64,000 nt of DNA from Prauserella_A oleivorans (GCF_042685745.1 NZ_JBHUNT010000001.1:372001-436000), one strand, 5' to 3'. Numbered from the stretch's first letter, positions 9,273 through 18,100 are shown. Made by a program: numbers and translations. Notes: generated by a model not told the origin, from the sequence alone.

Positions 9273-10324
9273 GTGTACCTGCCCTTCCCGCGCCATTCAG
9301 ACGCCAACAACCAGATCAAGTACAGCCCGCCGATGCAGCCGGTCGCGGTGCCCACCGGCAGTTGCGAGGCCGGGAACAGCTGCTGGACCGCGTAGTCGCC
9401 GGCAGCCAGCAGCAGCGCGCCGACGAGCGCGGAGGTCACCAGCCCCGGAGCGGGCGAACGGGTGAGCGTGCGCGCGAGCTGCGGTGCGGCGAGCGCGACG
9501 AAGGTGATCGGTCCGGCCGCGGCCGTCGCGACCGCTGCGAGCAGCACGCTCGCGAGGATCAGCGCGGCACGGCTGCGCGGGACGTTCACCCCGAGTGCCT
9601 TCGCCGAGTCCTCCCCCAGTTCCATCATCGCGAGCGGCCGCGCGTGGTAGAGGGCGAGCGGCAGCAGCACGGCGAGCGCGAGCGCGGCCGCGGTGACGTG
9701 TTCCCAGCCGCGCGAGTTGACACTGCCGACCAGCCAGGACTGCGCGGTGAGCGCGTCGTGGAGGTTGGCGCGCGTGATGAGGTAGGAGTTGAGCGCCACG
9801 GCGAGGGCGTTGATGCCGATGCCCATGAGCACGAACCGCAGGCCCTGCGCACCGCGCGTGAAGGCGAGCAGGTAGATCAGCAGCGCCGCCGTGACCGCCC
9901 CGGCGAGCGCGCCCAGCGAGACCTCGACCATGCTGCCGCCGACCACGATGATCACCAGCAGCGCGCCGGTGGAAGCGCCGTTGGTGAACCCGATGATGTC
10001 GGGGCTGCCGAGCGGGTTGCGCGTGAGGCTCTGCAGGATGGCACCGCTGGCGGCGAGCGCCGCGCCCACGAGCACGGCGGTGAGCAGCCGCGGCAGGCGC
10101 AGCGTGTTGACGATGAAGTCGGCGGCACCGTCACCCTGCCCCAGCACGGACAGCAGGACCTCGTCGACGGAGAGCTCGAACTCGCCCGTGGTGAGCGTGA
10201 GCATCATGACGGCCAGCAGCGCGACGGCGGCCACCCCGCCCACGGCGATCGAGCGACCCCGCACCCGCACCGCGAGCCCTTCCCGCCGGGTCCTCAGCAC
10301 ACGCCCGGTCACCACGGGGGTCAC
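9269..10324 (-). CDS. Siderophore ABC importer permease (FecCD family), second subunit
   Basis: A 351-residue permease with about nine to ten hydrophobic helices. FecCD-family features are Asn-Thr-Leu-Arg-Leu-Pro-Arg near residue 75, Gln-Ser-Leu-Thr-Arg-Asn-Pro-Leu-Gly-Ser-Pro near 100, and the C-terminal coupling region. The GTG at 10324 overlaps the upstream permease stop as GTGA, so a longer same-frame reading is rejected: its extra residues are an Arg-rich antisense-type stretch. With the next gene it forms a heterodimeric membrane channel for ferric siderophores. Confidence 0.93.
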   Translation of the reverse strand: MTPVVTGRVLRTRREGLAVRVRGRSIAVGGVAAVALLAVMMLTLTTGEFELSVDEVLLSVLGQGDGAADFIVNTLRLPRLLTAVLVGAALAASGAILQSLTRNPLGSPDIIGFTNGASTGALLVIIVVGGSMVEVSLGALAGAVTAALLIYLLAFTRGAQGLRFVLMGIGINALAVALNSYLITRANLHDALTAQSWLVGSVNSRGWEHVTAAALALAVLLPLALYHARPLAMMELGEDSAKALGVNVPRSRAALILASVLLAAVATAAAGPITFVALAAPQLARTLTRSPAPGLVTSALVGALLLAAGDYAVQQLFPASQLPVGTATGCIGGLYLIWLLASEWRGKGRYT

Positions 10325-11379
10325 AGGGCGGCCAGCTTTCGCTTGCGGCACAGGGCCAGGAACACGGGGACGCCGATCGCGGCGGTCACGATGCCCACCT
10401 GGACCTCCGACGGCGGCGCGATGATCCGGCCGACGAGGTCCGCGCCCACGAGCAGCGTCGGGGCGAGCACGAGCGAGTACGGCAACACCCAGCGCTGGTC
10501 GGGTCCCGCGACGAACCGCGCCACGTGCGGCACCGCGAGTCCGACGAAACCGATCGGTCCGACGGCGGCGGTGGCCGCGCCGCACAGCAGCGTGATCGCG
10601 ACGGCACCGACCACCCGGATGCGATCGGGGTGCGCGCCCAGCGCGCGGCCGAGCTCGTCACCCATGGCGAGCGCGTTGAGCTGGCGCATCAGCAGCAGGG
10701 CGACGACGATCCCGGCGGCGATGAACGGCAGCACGGGCACCAGCACGTCGTAGTAGCGCCCCGCGAGCGAGCCGACCTGCCAGAAGCGGAACTCCTCGAA
10801 GGCCCCGGGGTCGGTGAGCAGCACCGCGCTGTTGACGGCGAACAGCACGGCCGTCACCGCGGCGCCCGCGATCACGAGCCGTTCCGGCGTCGCGGTGCGC
10901 GCGCCCGCGCTGCCCAGCGCGTACACTACCAGCGAGGCGACGGCGGCTCCCGCGAAGGCGAACCACACGTAGCCGAGCACCGAGGAGACCCCGACGAACG
11001 CGAGCGCGGCCACCACGCCGGTCGAGGCGCCCATCGTGATGCCGAGCAGTCCGGGGTCGGCGAGCGGGTTGCGGGTCAGCGCCTGCATCAGCGCGCCGGC
11101 GAGGCCGAGGGCGGCGCCGACGAGCATCGCGAGCAGGGTCCGCGGGATGCGGTAGTCGTGGATGACGACCGCGTCGGCGGATCCGTCGTTGTCCCACAGG
11201 ACACTCCACGTCGCCGTGAACGGGATGCTCTTCGAGCCGAGCCAGATGCTGAGCAGGCCGAGCAGCACGAGCACGGCCACGGACACCAGCAGGCCCACGC
11301 CGCGCAGGGCGCTCGCGGACCGCCGTGGAGGCGCCACGTCGCCCGTCGACTGGTGCGCCGGCGACGTGGTCAAGGACAT
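10321..11379 (-). CDS. Siderophore ABC importer permease (FecCD family), first subunit
   Basis: A 352-residue FecCD permease, first gene of the importer operon. It shows the family motif Asp-Tyr-Arg-Ile-Pro-Arg-Thr near residue 75, Met-Gln-Ala-Leu-Thr-Arg-Asn-Pro-Leu-Ala-Asp-Pro near 105, and Ala-Val-Pro-His-Val-Ala-Arg near 285. The start ATG sits at the edge of an iron box, so transcription is probably leaderless or nearly so and shut off by an Fe-bound DtxR-family repressor. The permease-permease-ATPase order with 4-base overlaps implies equal expression. Confidence 0.94.
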   Translation of the reverse strand: MSLTTSPAHQSTGDVAPPRRSASALRGVGLLVSVAVLVLLGLLSIWLGSKSIPFTATWSVLWDNDGSADAVVIHDYRIPRTLLAMLVGAALGLAGALMQALTRNPLADPGLLGITMGASTGVVAALAFVGVSSVLGYVWFAFAGAAVASLVVYALGSAGARTATPERLVIAGAAVTAVLFAVNSAVLLTDPGAFEEFRFWQVGSLAGRYYDVLVPVLPFIAAGIVVALLLMRQLNALAMGDELGRALGAHPDRIRVVGAVAITLLCGAATAAVGPIGFVGLAVPHVARFVAGPDQRWVLPYSLVLAPTLLVGADLVGRIIAPPSEVQVGIVTAAIGVPVFLALCRKRKLAAL

Positions 11380-11397
11380 AAGGTGAGCCTAACCGAA
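11379..11397 (-). promoter_or_regulatory. Iron box (IdeR/DmdR1-type operator)
   Basis: Read on the minus strand the 19 bases are TTCGGTTAGGCTCACCTTA. They match the DtxR-family consensus TTAGGTTAGGCTAACCTAA at all but three or four positions. The site touches the permease start codon and lies 65 bases upstream of the divergent ABC exporter gene, so it could control both directions. The site is seen in the sequence; binding is inferred from the known consensus. Confidence 0.82.
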
Positions 11398-11462
11398 CGG
11401 GTGACTCGCGGTCCATCGGACCGGACGGGCTCACAGTCGCCGTTCGCCGTCGTCCGGGGAGG

Positions 11463-13160
11463 GTGATCGCAGGCATGCCGACGGGCCGCAGCGTGCTTCG
11501 GGATGCCGTCTTCGGGCAAGGCCGCCTGCTCGCCGGCGCCTCCGTGTTCGCGGCGCTGCACCAGGGCGGTGAGGCGCTCGTTCCGGTGATCGTCGGCGTG
11601 GTGATCGACGAGGCCGTGGACACCGGATCGCTCCCGGCGCTGCTGCGCTGGCTCGTCGTGCTCGCGGCCGTCTTCGCCACGCTTTCGCTCAGCTATCGCT
11701 TCGCCGCCCGCGCCGCCGAGCGCGCTGCCGAGCAGGCCGCGCACGGGCTGCGGGTGCGGCTTGCCGAACGGGTGCTCGATCCGCGCGGCGGGGCCGAGGC
11801 CGGCCGGCTGCCCGGGGCGCTCGTCACCATCGCGACCGGCGACGCCAAGCGGGTCGGCGCGATCGGCACGGCGTTGCCGTTCGCGATCGCCGGGCTCCTC
11901 GGGCTGCTGGTCAGTGCGGTCGCACTGCTGCGGATCTCGGTGCCGCTCGGGTTGCTCGTGCTGCTCGGGACGCCGCCGCTGCTGTGGCTGATCCACCTCA
12001 TCGGCCGCCCGCTCGAGCGGCGCAGCGGCGTCGAGCAGGAACGGGCCGCGCACGCGTCGGGCGTCGCGGCCGACCTGGTGTCGGGGTTGCGGGTGCTCAA
12101 GGGCATCGGCGCCGAGGCGGCGGCCGTGTCGCGGTACCGGCGCACGAGCCGGGACTCCTTCGCGGCGACCCTGCGCGCGGCCCGCGCCCATGCCGGGCAC
12201 GACGGCGCGATTCTCGCCCTCACCGGCGTCTTCATCGCCGTGGTGGCCCTGGTCGGGGCGCGGCTGGCCGCCGAGGGGTCGATCACGGTCGGCGGGCTCG
12301 TCGCGGCCGTCGGCCTGGCGCAGTACCTGCTCGGTCCGTTCCAGATCTTCGCGTGGGCGGGTGGCCAGCTCGCCCAGGCCCGGGCGTCGGCGGAGCGGGT
12401 CGGGTCGGTGCTCGCCGCGCGGCCCGCGGTGCCGGTCGGCGAGGGTGCGCTCCCCGGCCGGGTACGCGGGCGGTTGCGGCTGCGGGGCGTGTGCCACGGC
12501 AGCCTCGACGGGTTGGACCTCGACGTCGAGCCCGGCGAGCTGCTCGGCGTGGTGGCGGGCGATCCGGCCGCGGCGACCCACCTGCTGGAATGCCTCGGCC
12601 GGGAGGCCGACCCCGCCCACGGCCGCGTCGAGCTGGACGAGCTGGCCTTCACCGACCTCGATCCCGATCACCTGCGTCGGGCCGTGCTCGTCGCCGCGCA
12701 CGACGCCGACCTTTTCGAGGGCAGTCTCCTCGACAACGTCGTGACCGCGGCGGCCTCCGCGCACGCCCACATCGACGCGGCGCTCGCGGCGTCGGCCGCG
12801 GACGAGGTCGCCGAGTCGCTGCCGCACGGCGTGCACACGACGGTGGCCGAGCACGGACGGTCCCTCTCGGGCGGGCAGCGGCAACGCGTCGCGCTCGCAC
12901 GGGCGCTGGCCGCCGACCCGCCGGTCCTGGTACTGCACGACCCGACCACGGCCGTCGACGCGGTCACCGAGCACCGGATCGCGCGGGAGCTCCGGAAGAT
13001 CCGGCAGGGCCGCACGACCGTCCTCGTCACCACGAGCCCGGCACTGCTGGCCGTCACCGACCGCGTGGTGGTGCTCGGCGGCGGCCGCGTGAGCGCGCAC
13101 GGCACCCACGCCGAACTGGTCGACACCGACGCGGGCTACCGGTCGGTGGTGCTGTCGTGA
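11463..13160 (+). CDS. ABC exporter-fold half-transporter with degenerate ATPase (IrtA/B-like)
   Basis: A 565-residue fusion of a six-helix type IV ABC membrane domain (about residues 1-310) and a nucleotide-binding domain. The P-loop region near residue 363 reads Gly-Asp-Pro-Ala-Ala-Ala-Thr-His, lacking the Walker A lysine. Walker B near 490 is Leu-Val-Leu-His-Asp-Pro, with His for Asp and Asp for the catalytic Glu. The signature Leu-Ser-Gly-Gly-Gln-Arg-Gln-Arg is intact. It therefore supplies the signature to a partner rather than hydrolysing ATP itself. Its stop overlaps the partner's start (GTGA). Next to an iron-regulated importer it may handle siderophores, as IrtAB does in mycobacteria; that role is inference. 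Confidence 0.85.
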   Translation: MIAGMPTGRSVLRDAVFGQGRLLAGASVFAALHQGGEALVPVIVGVVIDEAVDTGSLPALLRWLVVLAAVFATLSLSYRFAARAAERAAEQAAHGLRVRLAERVLDPRGGAEAGRLPGALVTIATGDAKRVGAIGTALPFAIAGLLGLLVSAVALLRISVPLGLLVLLGTPPLLWLIHLIGRPLERRSGVEQERAAHASGVAADLVSGLRVLKGIGAEAAAVSRYRRTSRDSFAATLRAARAHAGHDGAILALTGVFIAVVALVGARLAAEGSITVGGLVAAVGLAQYLLGPFQIFAWAGGQLAQARASAERVGSVLAARPAVPVGEGALPGRVRGRLRLRGVCHGSLDGLDLDVEPGELLGVVAGDPAAATHLLECLGREADPAHGRVELDELAFTDLDPDHLRRAVLVAAHDADLFEGSLLDNVVTAAASAHAHIDAALAASAADEVAESLPHGVHTTVAEHGRSLSGGQRQRVALARALAADPPVLVLHDPTTAVDAVTEHRIARELRKIRQGRTTVLVTTSPALLAVTDRVVVLGGGRVSAHGTHAELVDTDAGYRSVVLS

Positions 13161-14926
13161 CCACCCGCGCGCTCCTGCCCACCGCCACCGGCAAGCGCAC
13201 GGCCGCGGCCGTGCGCGAGCTGCTGGCGTCGCGCAAGGTACTGGCGTGCGCGGCGTTCGGCGTGTTGACCGCGGCCACGGCGGTGGGCCTGCTGACCGCT
13301 CCCCTGCTCGGGCACATCGTGGATCTCGTGGCGGGCGGCGAGACCGGCTTCACCGTGCCGGTGCTGCTGCTCGGCGTGGTGGCGCTGGTGCGCGGAGCCG
13401 CGAACGCGTGGGGACTGGCTCTGGTGTCCCGGCTGGGTGAGGGGATGCTGGCGAGCCTGCGGGAACGGTTCATCGAGCGGGCGCTGAACCTGCCGCTGGA
13501 ACGCGTCGAGCAGGCAGGCGCGGGCGACCTCACGTCGCGGGTGACCAACGACGTCGCCGTCGTGGCCAGGTCGGTCCGCGAGGCGCTGCCGGAGCTCGGC
13601 CGGTCGGTGCTGACGATCGTGCTCACGCTGGGCGCGCTGACCGTGCTCGACTGGCGGTTCCTGCTCGCCGCGCTGCTGGCCGCGCCGATCCAGCTGCACA
13701 CGGTGCGCTGGTACGTGCGTCGAGCGAACCCGCTGTACGCCGAGCAGCGCGTCAAGGAGGGCGCCCAGCAACAGCAGCTGCTCGACACGGTCGGCGGTGC
13801 GCGCACGGTGCGCGCGTTCCGGCTCGCCGGCGAGCACGTCGACCGCGTGCGCGGGCGCTCGCAGGACGTCGTGGACGTCACCATGCGCGCCACCCGGCTG
13901 ACGACGCGGTTCTTCTCGCGGCTGAATCTGGCCGAGTACATGGGGCTCGCCGCGGTGCTCGTGGCCGGGTTCGTGCTGGTCGGCAACGGCGCGGCGACCC
14001 TCGGTACCGCCACGGCCGCGGCACTGTACTTCCACAGCCTGTTCAACCCGATCAACGCCGCACTCGCGCTCGTCGACGACGCGCAGTCGGCGGCGGCAAG
14101 CCTGTCCCGTCTCATCGGGGTGGCCGACCTGCCCGGCGAGTCCGGCTCGCCGGGGGCCGGCGTGGCGCGGCGGCCGCTCGACGCGTCGATGAAGGCCGCG
14201 GGTGTCGGCCACGCCTACGTGCCGGGCCACGACGTGCTGCGCGACGTGGACCTCGACATCGCCCCCGGCGAGCGGGTGGCCCTGGTCGGCGCGAGTGGGG
14301 CGGGCAAGACGACGCTCGCCAAGCTCGTCGCGGGCATCCACCGGCCCTCCCGGGGTTCCATCGCGCTCGGCGGCGTGCCGCTCGACGAGCTCGGGCCCGG
14401 CGGCACTCGGCGCGCGGTGGCCCTCGTCAGCCAGGAGGTGCACGTCTTCGCGGGGCCGCTCGCCGACGATCTCCGGCTCGCCCGCCCGGACGCCACCGAC
14501 GACCAGCTGCGCGCCGCGCTCGCCCGCGTCGACGCTCTCGCATGGGCCGACGCACTGCCGAACGGACTGTCCACTGTGGTCGGCGAGGGAGGGCATCGGC
14601 TCACGGTGACGCAGGCGCAGCAGCTCGCGCTGGCGCGGCTCATGCTGGCGGACCCGCCGATCGCGATCCTCGACGAGGCGACCGCCGAGGCGGGCAGTGC
14701 GGGCGCGCGCGTGCTCGAGCGGGCCGCGGCCAACGCGCTCGAGGGACGCACCGCGCTCGTCGTCGCCCACCGGCTTACGCAGGCCGCGGCCGCTGACCGG
14801 ATCGTCGTCCTCGACGCCGGGCGCGTCGTCGAGTCCGGCACGCACGATCAGCTCGTCGCGGCCGGTGGCCGGTACGCCGCCTTGTGGACGGCTTGGTCCG
14901 CCGGGCGGGAGCGGGGTGGTGGGTGA
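13157..14926 (+). CDS. ABC exporter-fold half-transporter, catalytic partner
   Basis: A 589-residue type IV ABC half-transporter that complements the preceding protein. Walker A Gly-Ala-Ser-Gly-Ala-Gly-Lys-Thr-Thr near residue 378 and Walker B Ala-Ile-Leu-Asp-Glu-Ala are canonical. Its signature near 482 is Leu-Thr-Val-Thr-Gln-Ala-Gln-Gln instead of LSGGQ, and the D-loop is altered. The heterodimer should have one competent ATP site (this Walker A with the partner's signature) and one dead site. The GTG at 13157 is set by the 4-base overlap with the upstream stop. The substrate could be a siderophore or an unrelated drug or peptide. Confidence 0.87.
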   Translation: MTTRALLPTATGKRTAAAVRELLASRKVLACAAFGVLTAATAVGLLTAPLLGHIVDLVAGGETGFTVPVLLLGVVALVRGAANAWGLALVSRLGEGMLASLRERFIERALNLPLERVEQAGAGDLTSRVTNDVAVVARSVREALPELGRSVLTIVLTLGALTVLDWRFLLAALLAAPIQLHTVRWYVRRANPLYAEQRVKEGAQQQQLLDTVGGARTVRAFRLAGEHVDRVRGRSQDVVDVTMRATRLTTRFFSRLNLAEYMGLAAVLVAGFVLVGNGAATLGTATAAALYFHSLFNPINAALALVDDAQSAAASLSRLIGVADLPGESGSPGAGVARRPLDASMKAAGVGHAYVPGHDVLRDVDLDIAPGERVALVGASGAGKTTLAKLVAGIHRPSRGSIALGGVPLDELGPGGTRRAVALVSQEVHVFAGPLADDLRLARPDATDDQLRAALARVDALAWADALPNGLSTVVGEGGHRLTVTQAQQLALARLMLADPPIAILDEATAEAGSAGARVLERAAANALEGRTALVVAHRLTQAAAADRIVVLDAGRVVESGTHDQLVAAGGRYAALWTAWSAGRERGGG

Positions 14927-15056
14927 GTTCGGGTTTGTGACCTTCGGTGTTCCGTGGTCTGGTGTTCCAGTTCACGCCGTCGGTGGCGGCGGTGGCGGTG
15001 GAGTCCGTTGCCCCGGTACGCACTATCGACCACGGTCGCGACGTCCGGCCGGCGCG

Positions 15057-16157
15057 TTACGACCGGTAGGTGTGGCCGGTGGGGGTGGTGATGCGCAGGG
15101 CTCCGGTGTCGGTGAGGTGGAATCGCCAGCCGGGGGTGTGTTTGGTGCGGTGGTGGCGTCGGCAGAGTCCGATGAGGTTGGCGGTGTTGGTGTCGCCGTT
15201 GCGCTGGTATGGGATGACGTGGTCGAGATCGACAAAGTGCGCCGGGCGGTGGCAGGTCGGGAACCGGCATTCGCGGTCGCGGATCGTGACGTGGTCGGCG
15301 GTGACGGCGGGCGGCCGGTAGCGTTCCCGGCCCACGTCGATCGGGGCGCCGGTGTGCGGGTCGGTGATGATGCGCCGCCAGGTGGAATTGGGGTCGAAGG
15401 CGATCGCCCGCGCGATCGAGGCGGGCAGCGGGCCGTGCCCGGCCAACTCGGCCGGGTTGGTCGACAGGCCAACCAGGGTGGCGACGTCGATGTACACGAA
15501 GATCTCCGCCCTCGATGAGCCACCACCCGGAGTCCGGCTGAGCAGGAGATCGGCGAACACGTCGGCCCGCAGCTGATCCATGGTCCGGCCGTCACCGGCG
15601 TTGCGCAGCGCGCGGGCACACCGATCGATCCGGGCATAGGCCGCCGAGGCCACCTCGGCGGGCAGCTCGGCGACCAGCGTGGCCATCGCATCATCGCCGT
15701 GCCGCAACTCCACCCGCCGTTCCCGCCGCCGCGCCTCCGCCCGCGCCGCAGCACCCTCCGGATCCACCTTGTACACCGCACGGTTCACCATCCGCCGAAT
15801 CGACGAGGCATCCCGCCCGGCCAATCGCCCAGAAACGAGCGCGTCCACTTCCCCGGCCATGTCATCGGCGAGGACCGCTGTCGGCTCCGACACCTTCGAC
15901 GCCTTGTACAAATCAATGTCACCCCGCGACAACGCACCCAACGTTTCCGGAAGCCGAGTCACCAAATCCCGCGCCAACCCTATTTTGATCCGCGCCGCAT
16001 TATCCGAAATCGCCAACCCCAGCGCCACTTCCGACGCCACATCCGCAGCATCATCCCGCGACGCCGAATACTCCACCAAAGCCCGCACCTGCAACGCCTG
16101 CAGCCGAGCGATCTCCCGCTCCAGTCGAATGACCTCATCAAGAGAATTTTCCCCCAT
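15057..16157 (-). CDS. DUF222/HNH endonuclease-domain protein (13E12 repeat family), intact copy
   Basis: A 366-residue member of the actinobacterial 13E12 repeat family. A helical DUF222 domain fills about residues 1-240. A C-terminal HNH motif follows: Cys-Arg-Phe-Pro-Thr-Cys, then Asp-Leu-Asp-His-Val-Ile-Pro, Asn-Leu-Ile-Gly-Leu-Cys and Arg-His-His-Arg-Thr-Lys-His. These proteins are multicopy and presumed DNA-cutting, but their biological role is not established. The ATG at 16157 is chosen because conservation with the second copy begins there. A near-identical leader with a long inverted repeat precedes it, as in the decayed copy at 27859-28622. Confidence 0.9.
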   Translation of the reverse strand: MGENSLDEVIRLEREIARLQALQVRALVEYSASRDDAADVASEVALGLAISDNAARIKIGLARDLVTRLPETLGALSRGDIDLYKASKVSEPTAVLADDMAGEVDALVSGRLAGRDASSIRRMVNRAVYKVDPEGAAARAEARRRERRVELRHGDDAMATLVAELPAEVASAAYARIDRCARALRNAGDGRTMDQLRADVFADLLLSRTPGGGSSRAEIFVYIDVATLVGLSTNPAELAGHGPLPASIARAIAFDPNSTWRRIITDPHTGAPIDVGRERYRPPAVTADHVTIRDRECRFPTCHRPAHFVDLDHVIPYQRNGDTNTANLIGLCRRHHRTKHTPGWRFHLTDTGALRITTPTGHTYRS

Positions 16158-16340
16158 ACCAACGATTCTACCGCGAAATACCGAATCATACGAGTGAACC
16201 GAAAAACAACGGAACGCGACCACGAAACCCGTCCCGTGGGGAACTGCCGCTAGTAAACAGCCAGAGCACGGTGATGTGTGGAGCGGCAGTTTCCCACGGC
16301 GCGCCGAAGGCGTGCCTGAAACCCAACCACCCAAGCAACC
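16158..16340 (-). repeat. Conserved leader of the 13E12-like element, copy 1
   Basis: Read on the minus strand, this segment is highly similar to 27676-27858 and ends abruptly at the same place in both copies. It carries an imperfect inverted repeat with 18-base arms (16234-16251 CCGTGGGGAACTGCCGCT; 16282-16299, 17 of 18 paired) around a 30-base loop whose sequence differs between copies. The leader plus gene (15057-16340) behaves as one repeated unit. Confidence 0.8.
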
Positions 16341-16417
16341 AAGGCAACCACACCAATGGTCCCCTGACGGAAATTCCGGCCTTCTGTCAGCGTCGAACGA
16401 ATTCATTGCCATGGACG

Positions 16418-16564
16418 GCGGACACCGCTACAGGAACCGCGGACACGGCTACGGGAACGGCCAACACAGCTACCGGAACGGCAAACACGGCGACGCAGAC
16501 GGCCAACACAGCGACGCGAGAAGCGAACACGGCAACGGGAACGGCCGACACGCCAACCACCGCC
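16418..16564. repeat. Minisatellite, 7 x 21 bp
   Basis: Seven tandem 21-base units of the type GCGGACACGGCTACGGGAAC plus one base, drifting toward both ends. On the plus strand they keep an open frame with a Thr-Ala-Asn-Thr-Ala-Thr-Gly repeat. On the minus strand they read as a Val-Ala-Val repeat. The frame has no convincing start or ribosome site, so I call a DNA repeat rather than a gene. It sits just outside the 13E12-like element. Confidence 0.85.
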
Positions 16565-16724
16565 TCACCAACACCCACGTAAATCGGTTGCACCGTCCAA
16601 CCCGGACAGAGCATCATCGGCACATGACCGCCTACGGCACCCACACCCACCTGCTGACGCCCGGCTCGCCCGTGGCGGCCCAGCAGCAGACCGCGCCGGC
16701 ACGGAGGTCGACCGCCGAACGCCC

Positions 16725-17507
16725 GTGACCGCGGCGCTCGTCGCCGGCCTCGCCGCCGGTTACGGCATCGCGGTGCCGGTCGGCGCGGTCGGCGTCTACC
16801 TGGTGACGCTGTCGGCACTCACCGATCGCCGGGCGGTGCGCATCGCCGCGGCGCTCGGGGCGGCGAGCGCCGACGGCGGCTACGCGCTCGTCGCCGTGCT
16901 CGGCGGAGCGGCCGTGGCGAACACGCTGGAGCCGGTGGCGACGCCACTGCGCTGGACGTCGGCTGCGGTGCTCGTCGCGATCGCCGTGACCGTCGGGGGC
17001 GCGGCGATCGCGCGATTCCGACGTGGCAGGCAACCCGACCACCTCCGGATCGCCACGTCCCCCATCGCGCGATTCCGGCGCGGCAAGCAATCCGGCCACC
17101 TCCGTCGCGGCCAGGGTCACCGGGTCCGAGCCGGGCACGCTCGCGGCCAGGGTCACCGGGCCCGAGCCGGGCACCCAGGCCATCTCCGAGCCGCCCCGAC
17201 CGCGACGCCGAGCCGCGCGTACGCGACCCTGCTCGCCATCACCGCGCTCAACCCGGCGACCGTCGCCTACTTCGCCGCGCTCGTCCTCGGCGACGGCGCA
17301 CGCCTGGCCGGAACGCCCACCACCGGCACGATGTTCGTGCTGGCCGCATTCGCCGCGTCGGCCAGCTGGCAGCTCACCCTGGTCTGCGGAGGTGCCGTGC
17401 TGGGCAGGTTCGTCACCGGCCCACGCGGGCGCCTCGCGACCGCTGTGGTGTCGAGCGTCGTGGTGGCCGGTCTGGCTGTCGGCATACTCGCAGAGGACGC
17501 ATGGTGA
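16725..17507 (+). CDS. LysE family translocator with an expanded cytoplasmic loop
   Basis: A 260-residue membrane protein of the LysE/RhtB exporter type, members of which pump out amino acids or related metabolites. Helices at about residues 1-30, 38-62 and 65-90 form the first half; the second half at about 165-190, 200-225 and 230-255 includes the family Asn-Pro-Ala-Thr motif near 177. Between them is an Arg/His/Gly-rich loop of some 70 residues, made of direct DNA repeats (two near 17007-17100, two near 17110-17180). Family loops are usually shorter, so this looks like in-frame repeat expansion. Confidence 0.78.
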   Translation: MTAALVAGLAAGYGIAVPVGAVGVYLVTLSALTDRRAVRIAAALGAASADGGYALVAVLGGAAVANTLEPVATPLRWTSAAVLVAIAVTVGGAAIARFRRGRQPDHLRIATSPIARFRRGKQSGHLRRGQGHRVRAGHARGQGHRARAGHPGHLRAAPTATPSRAYATLLAITALNPATVAYFAALVLGDGARLAGTPTTGTMFVLAAFAASASWQLTLVCGGAVLGRFVTGPRGRLATAVVSSVVVAGLAVGILAEDAW

Positions 17508-17639
17508 TCGATCGAGCCCGCAACGGAGATGTCCGGGGAAACTCATCAGCGGCACACGGCCATCCCCGGCTGGCCAGGCGGTGATCCGCCGACCGACCGC
17601 TGAGGCGACAGCGTCGTCGATCCACGCGGCATACGGCCT

Positions 17640-18100
17640 GTGGACTGCGGCTGTCTTCTGCGAACAACGCCGGGCGCTCGCGATCGAGTACGAGCGGCCG
17701 CGCGTCCTGGTGGGCCGATTTCCCTGCTGCATTTCGGAATCACCTGCGATGGCACGACCCCGCCGATCAGCGCCGTATCCCTCCTCATCGGACTGGAACC
17801 CACCGGCGCCGGCATCCTGCACGGGCTCGGCGCCGACGAGCGGCCGCGACGGCAGCACGCCCACCAAGTGCGGTTGCCGTGTGGCGAGGCCGAGATCACG
17901 ACACGCGGCCTCACCGTTACCCTCGGCGCGGGAGCACCGGCGCTGCCCGCCGTGCAACCGTCCGCCACCGTCCCGGTTCCGCGAACCGGCCGTCGGCTCG
18001 TCCTGACGCTCACCACGCCCGGTCCCGGCAGCTGGCCGCCTACGCGGCCACGGCCGCGGACGTCCTGCGCAGCGTCCGGTTCGCGGACGGCCGGTCGTGA
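17640..18100 (+). pseudogene. Frameshifted remnant of an unidentified gene
   Basis: From about 17718 the frame of position 17640 has strongly GC-rich third positions and reads as ordinary protein up to about 18020. There the coding signal jumps to the +2 frame, which continues Arg-Gln-Leu-Ala-Ala-Tyr-Ala-Ala-Thr-Ala-Ala-Asp-Val-Leu-Arg to a stop at 18100. One indel near 18018-18025 would join the two parts. No clear start or ribosome site was found and I do not recognise the family. Either a real frameshift or a sequencing error is possible. The rest of the 17508-18231 gap shows no other gene. Confidence 0.4.

Noticed and set aside
11370..13109. Long minus-strand open frame antisense to the first ABC half-transporter (about 580 codons)
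   Set aside because: Arg/Gly/His-rich text without domain motifs, and third-position GC bias belongs to the plus-strand gene. A typical high-GC shadow.
12000..13150. Reading the second ABC half-transporter as starting near 11984 (980 codons)
   Set aside because: The first 390 codons are out-of-frame translation of the upstream gene. Conserved transporter sequence starts at the GTG 13157.
16418..16564. CRISPR array
   Set aside because: Units are 21 bases with no spacers and no cas genes; it is a plain tandem repeat.
16271..16582. Thr/Ala-repeat protein gene on the plus strand
   Set aside because: The frame begins inside the inverted-repeat leader of the 13E12-like element and has no ribosome site; the repeats explain the open frame.
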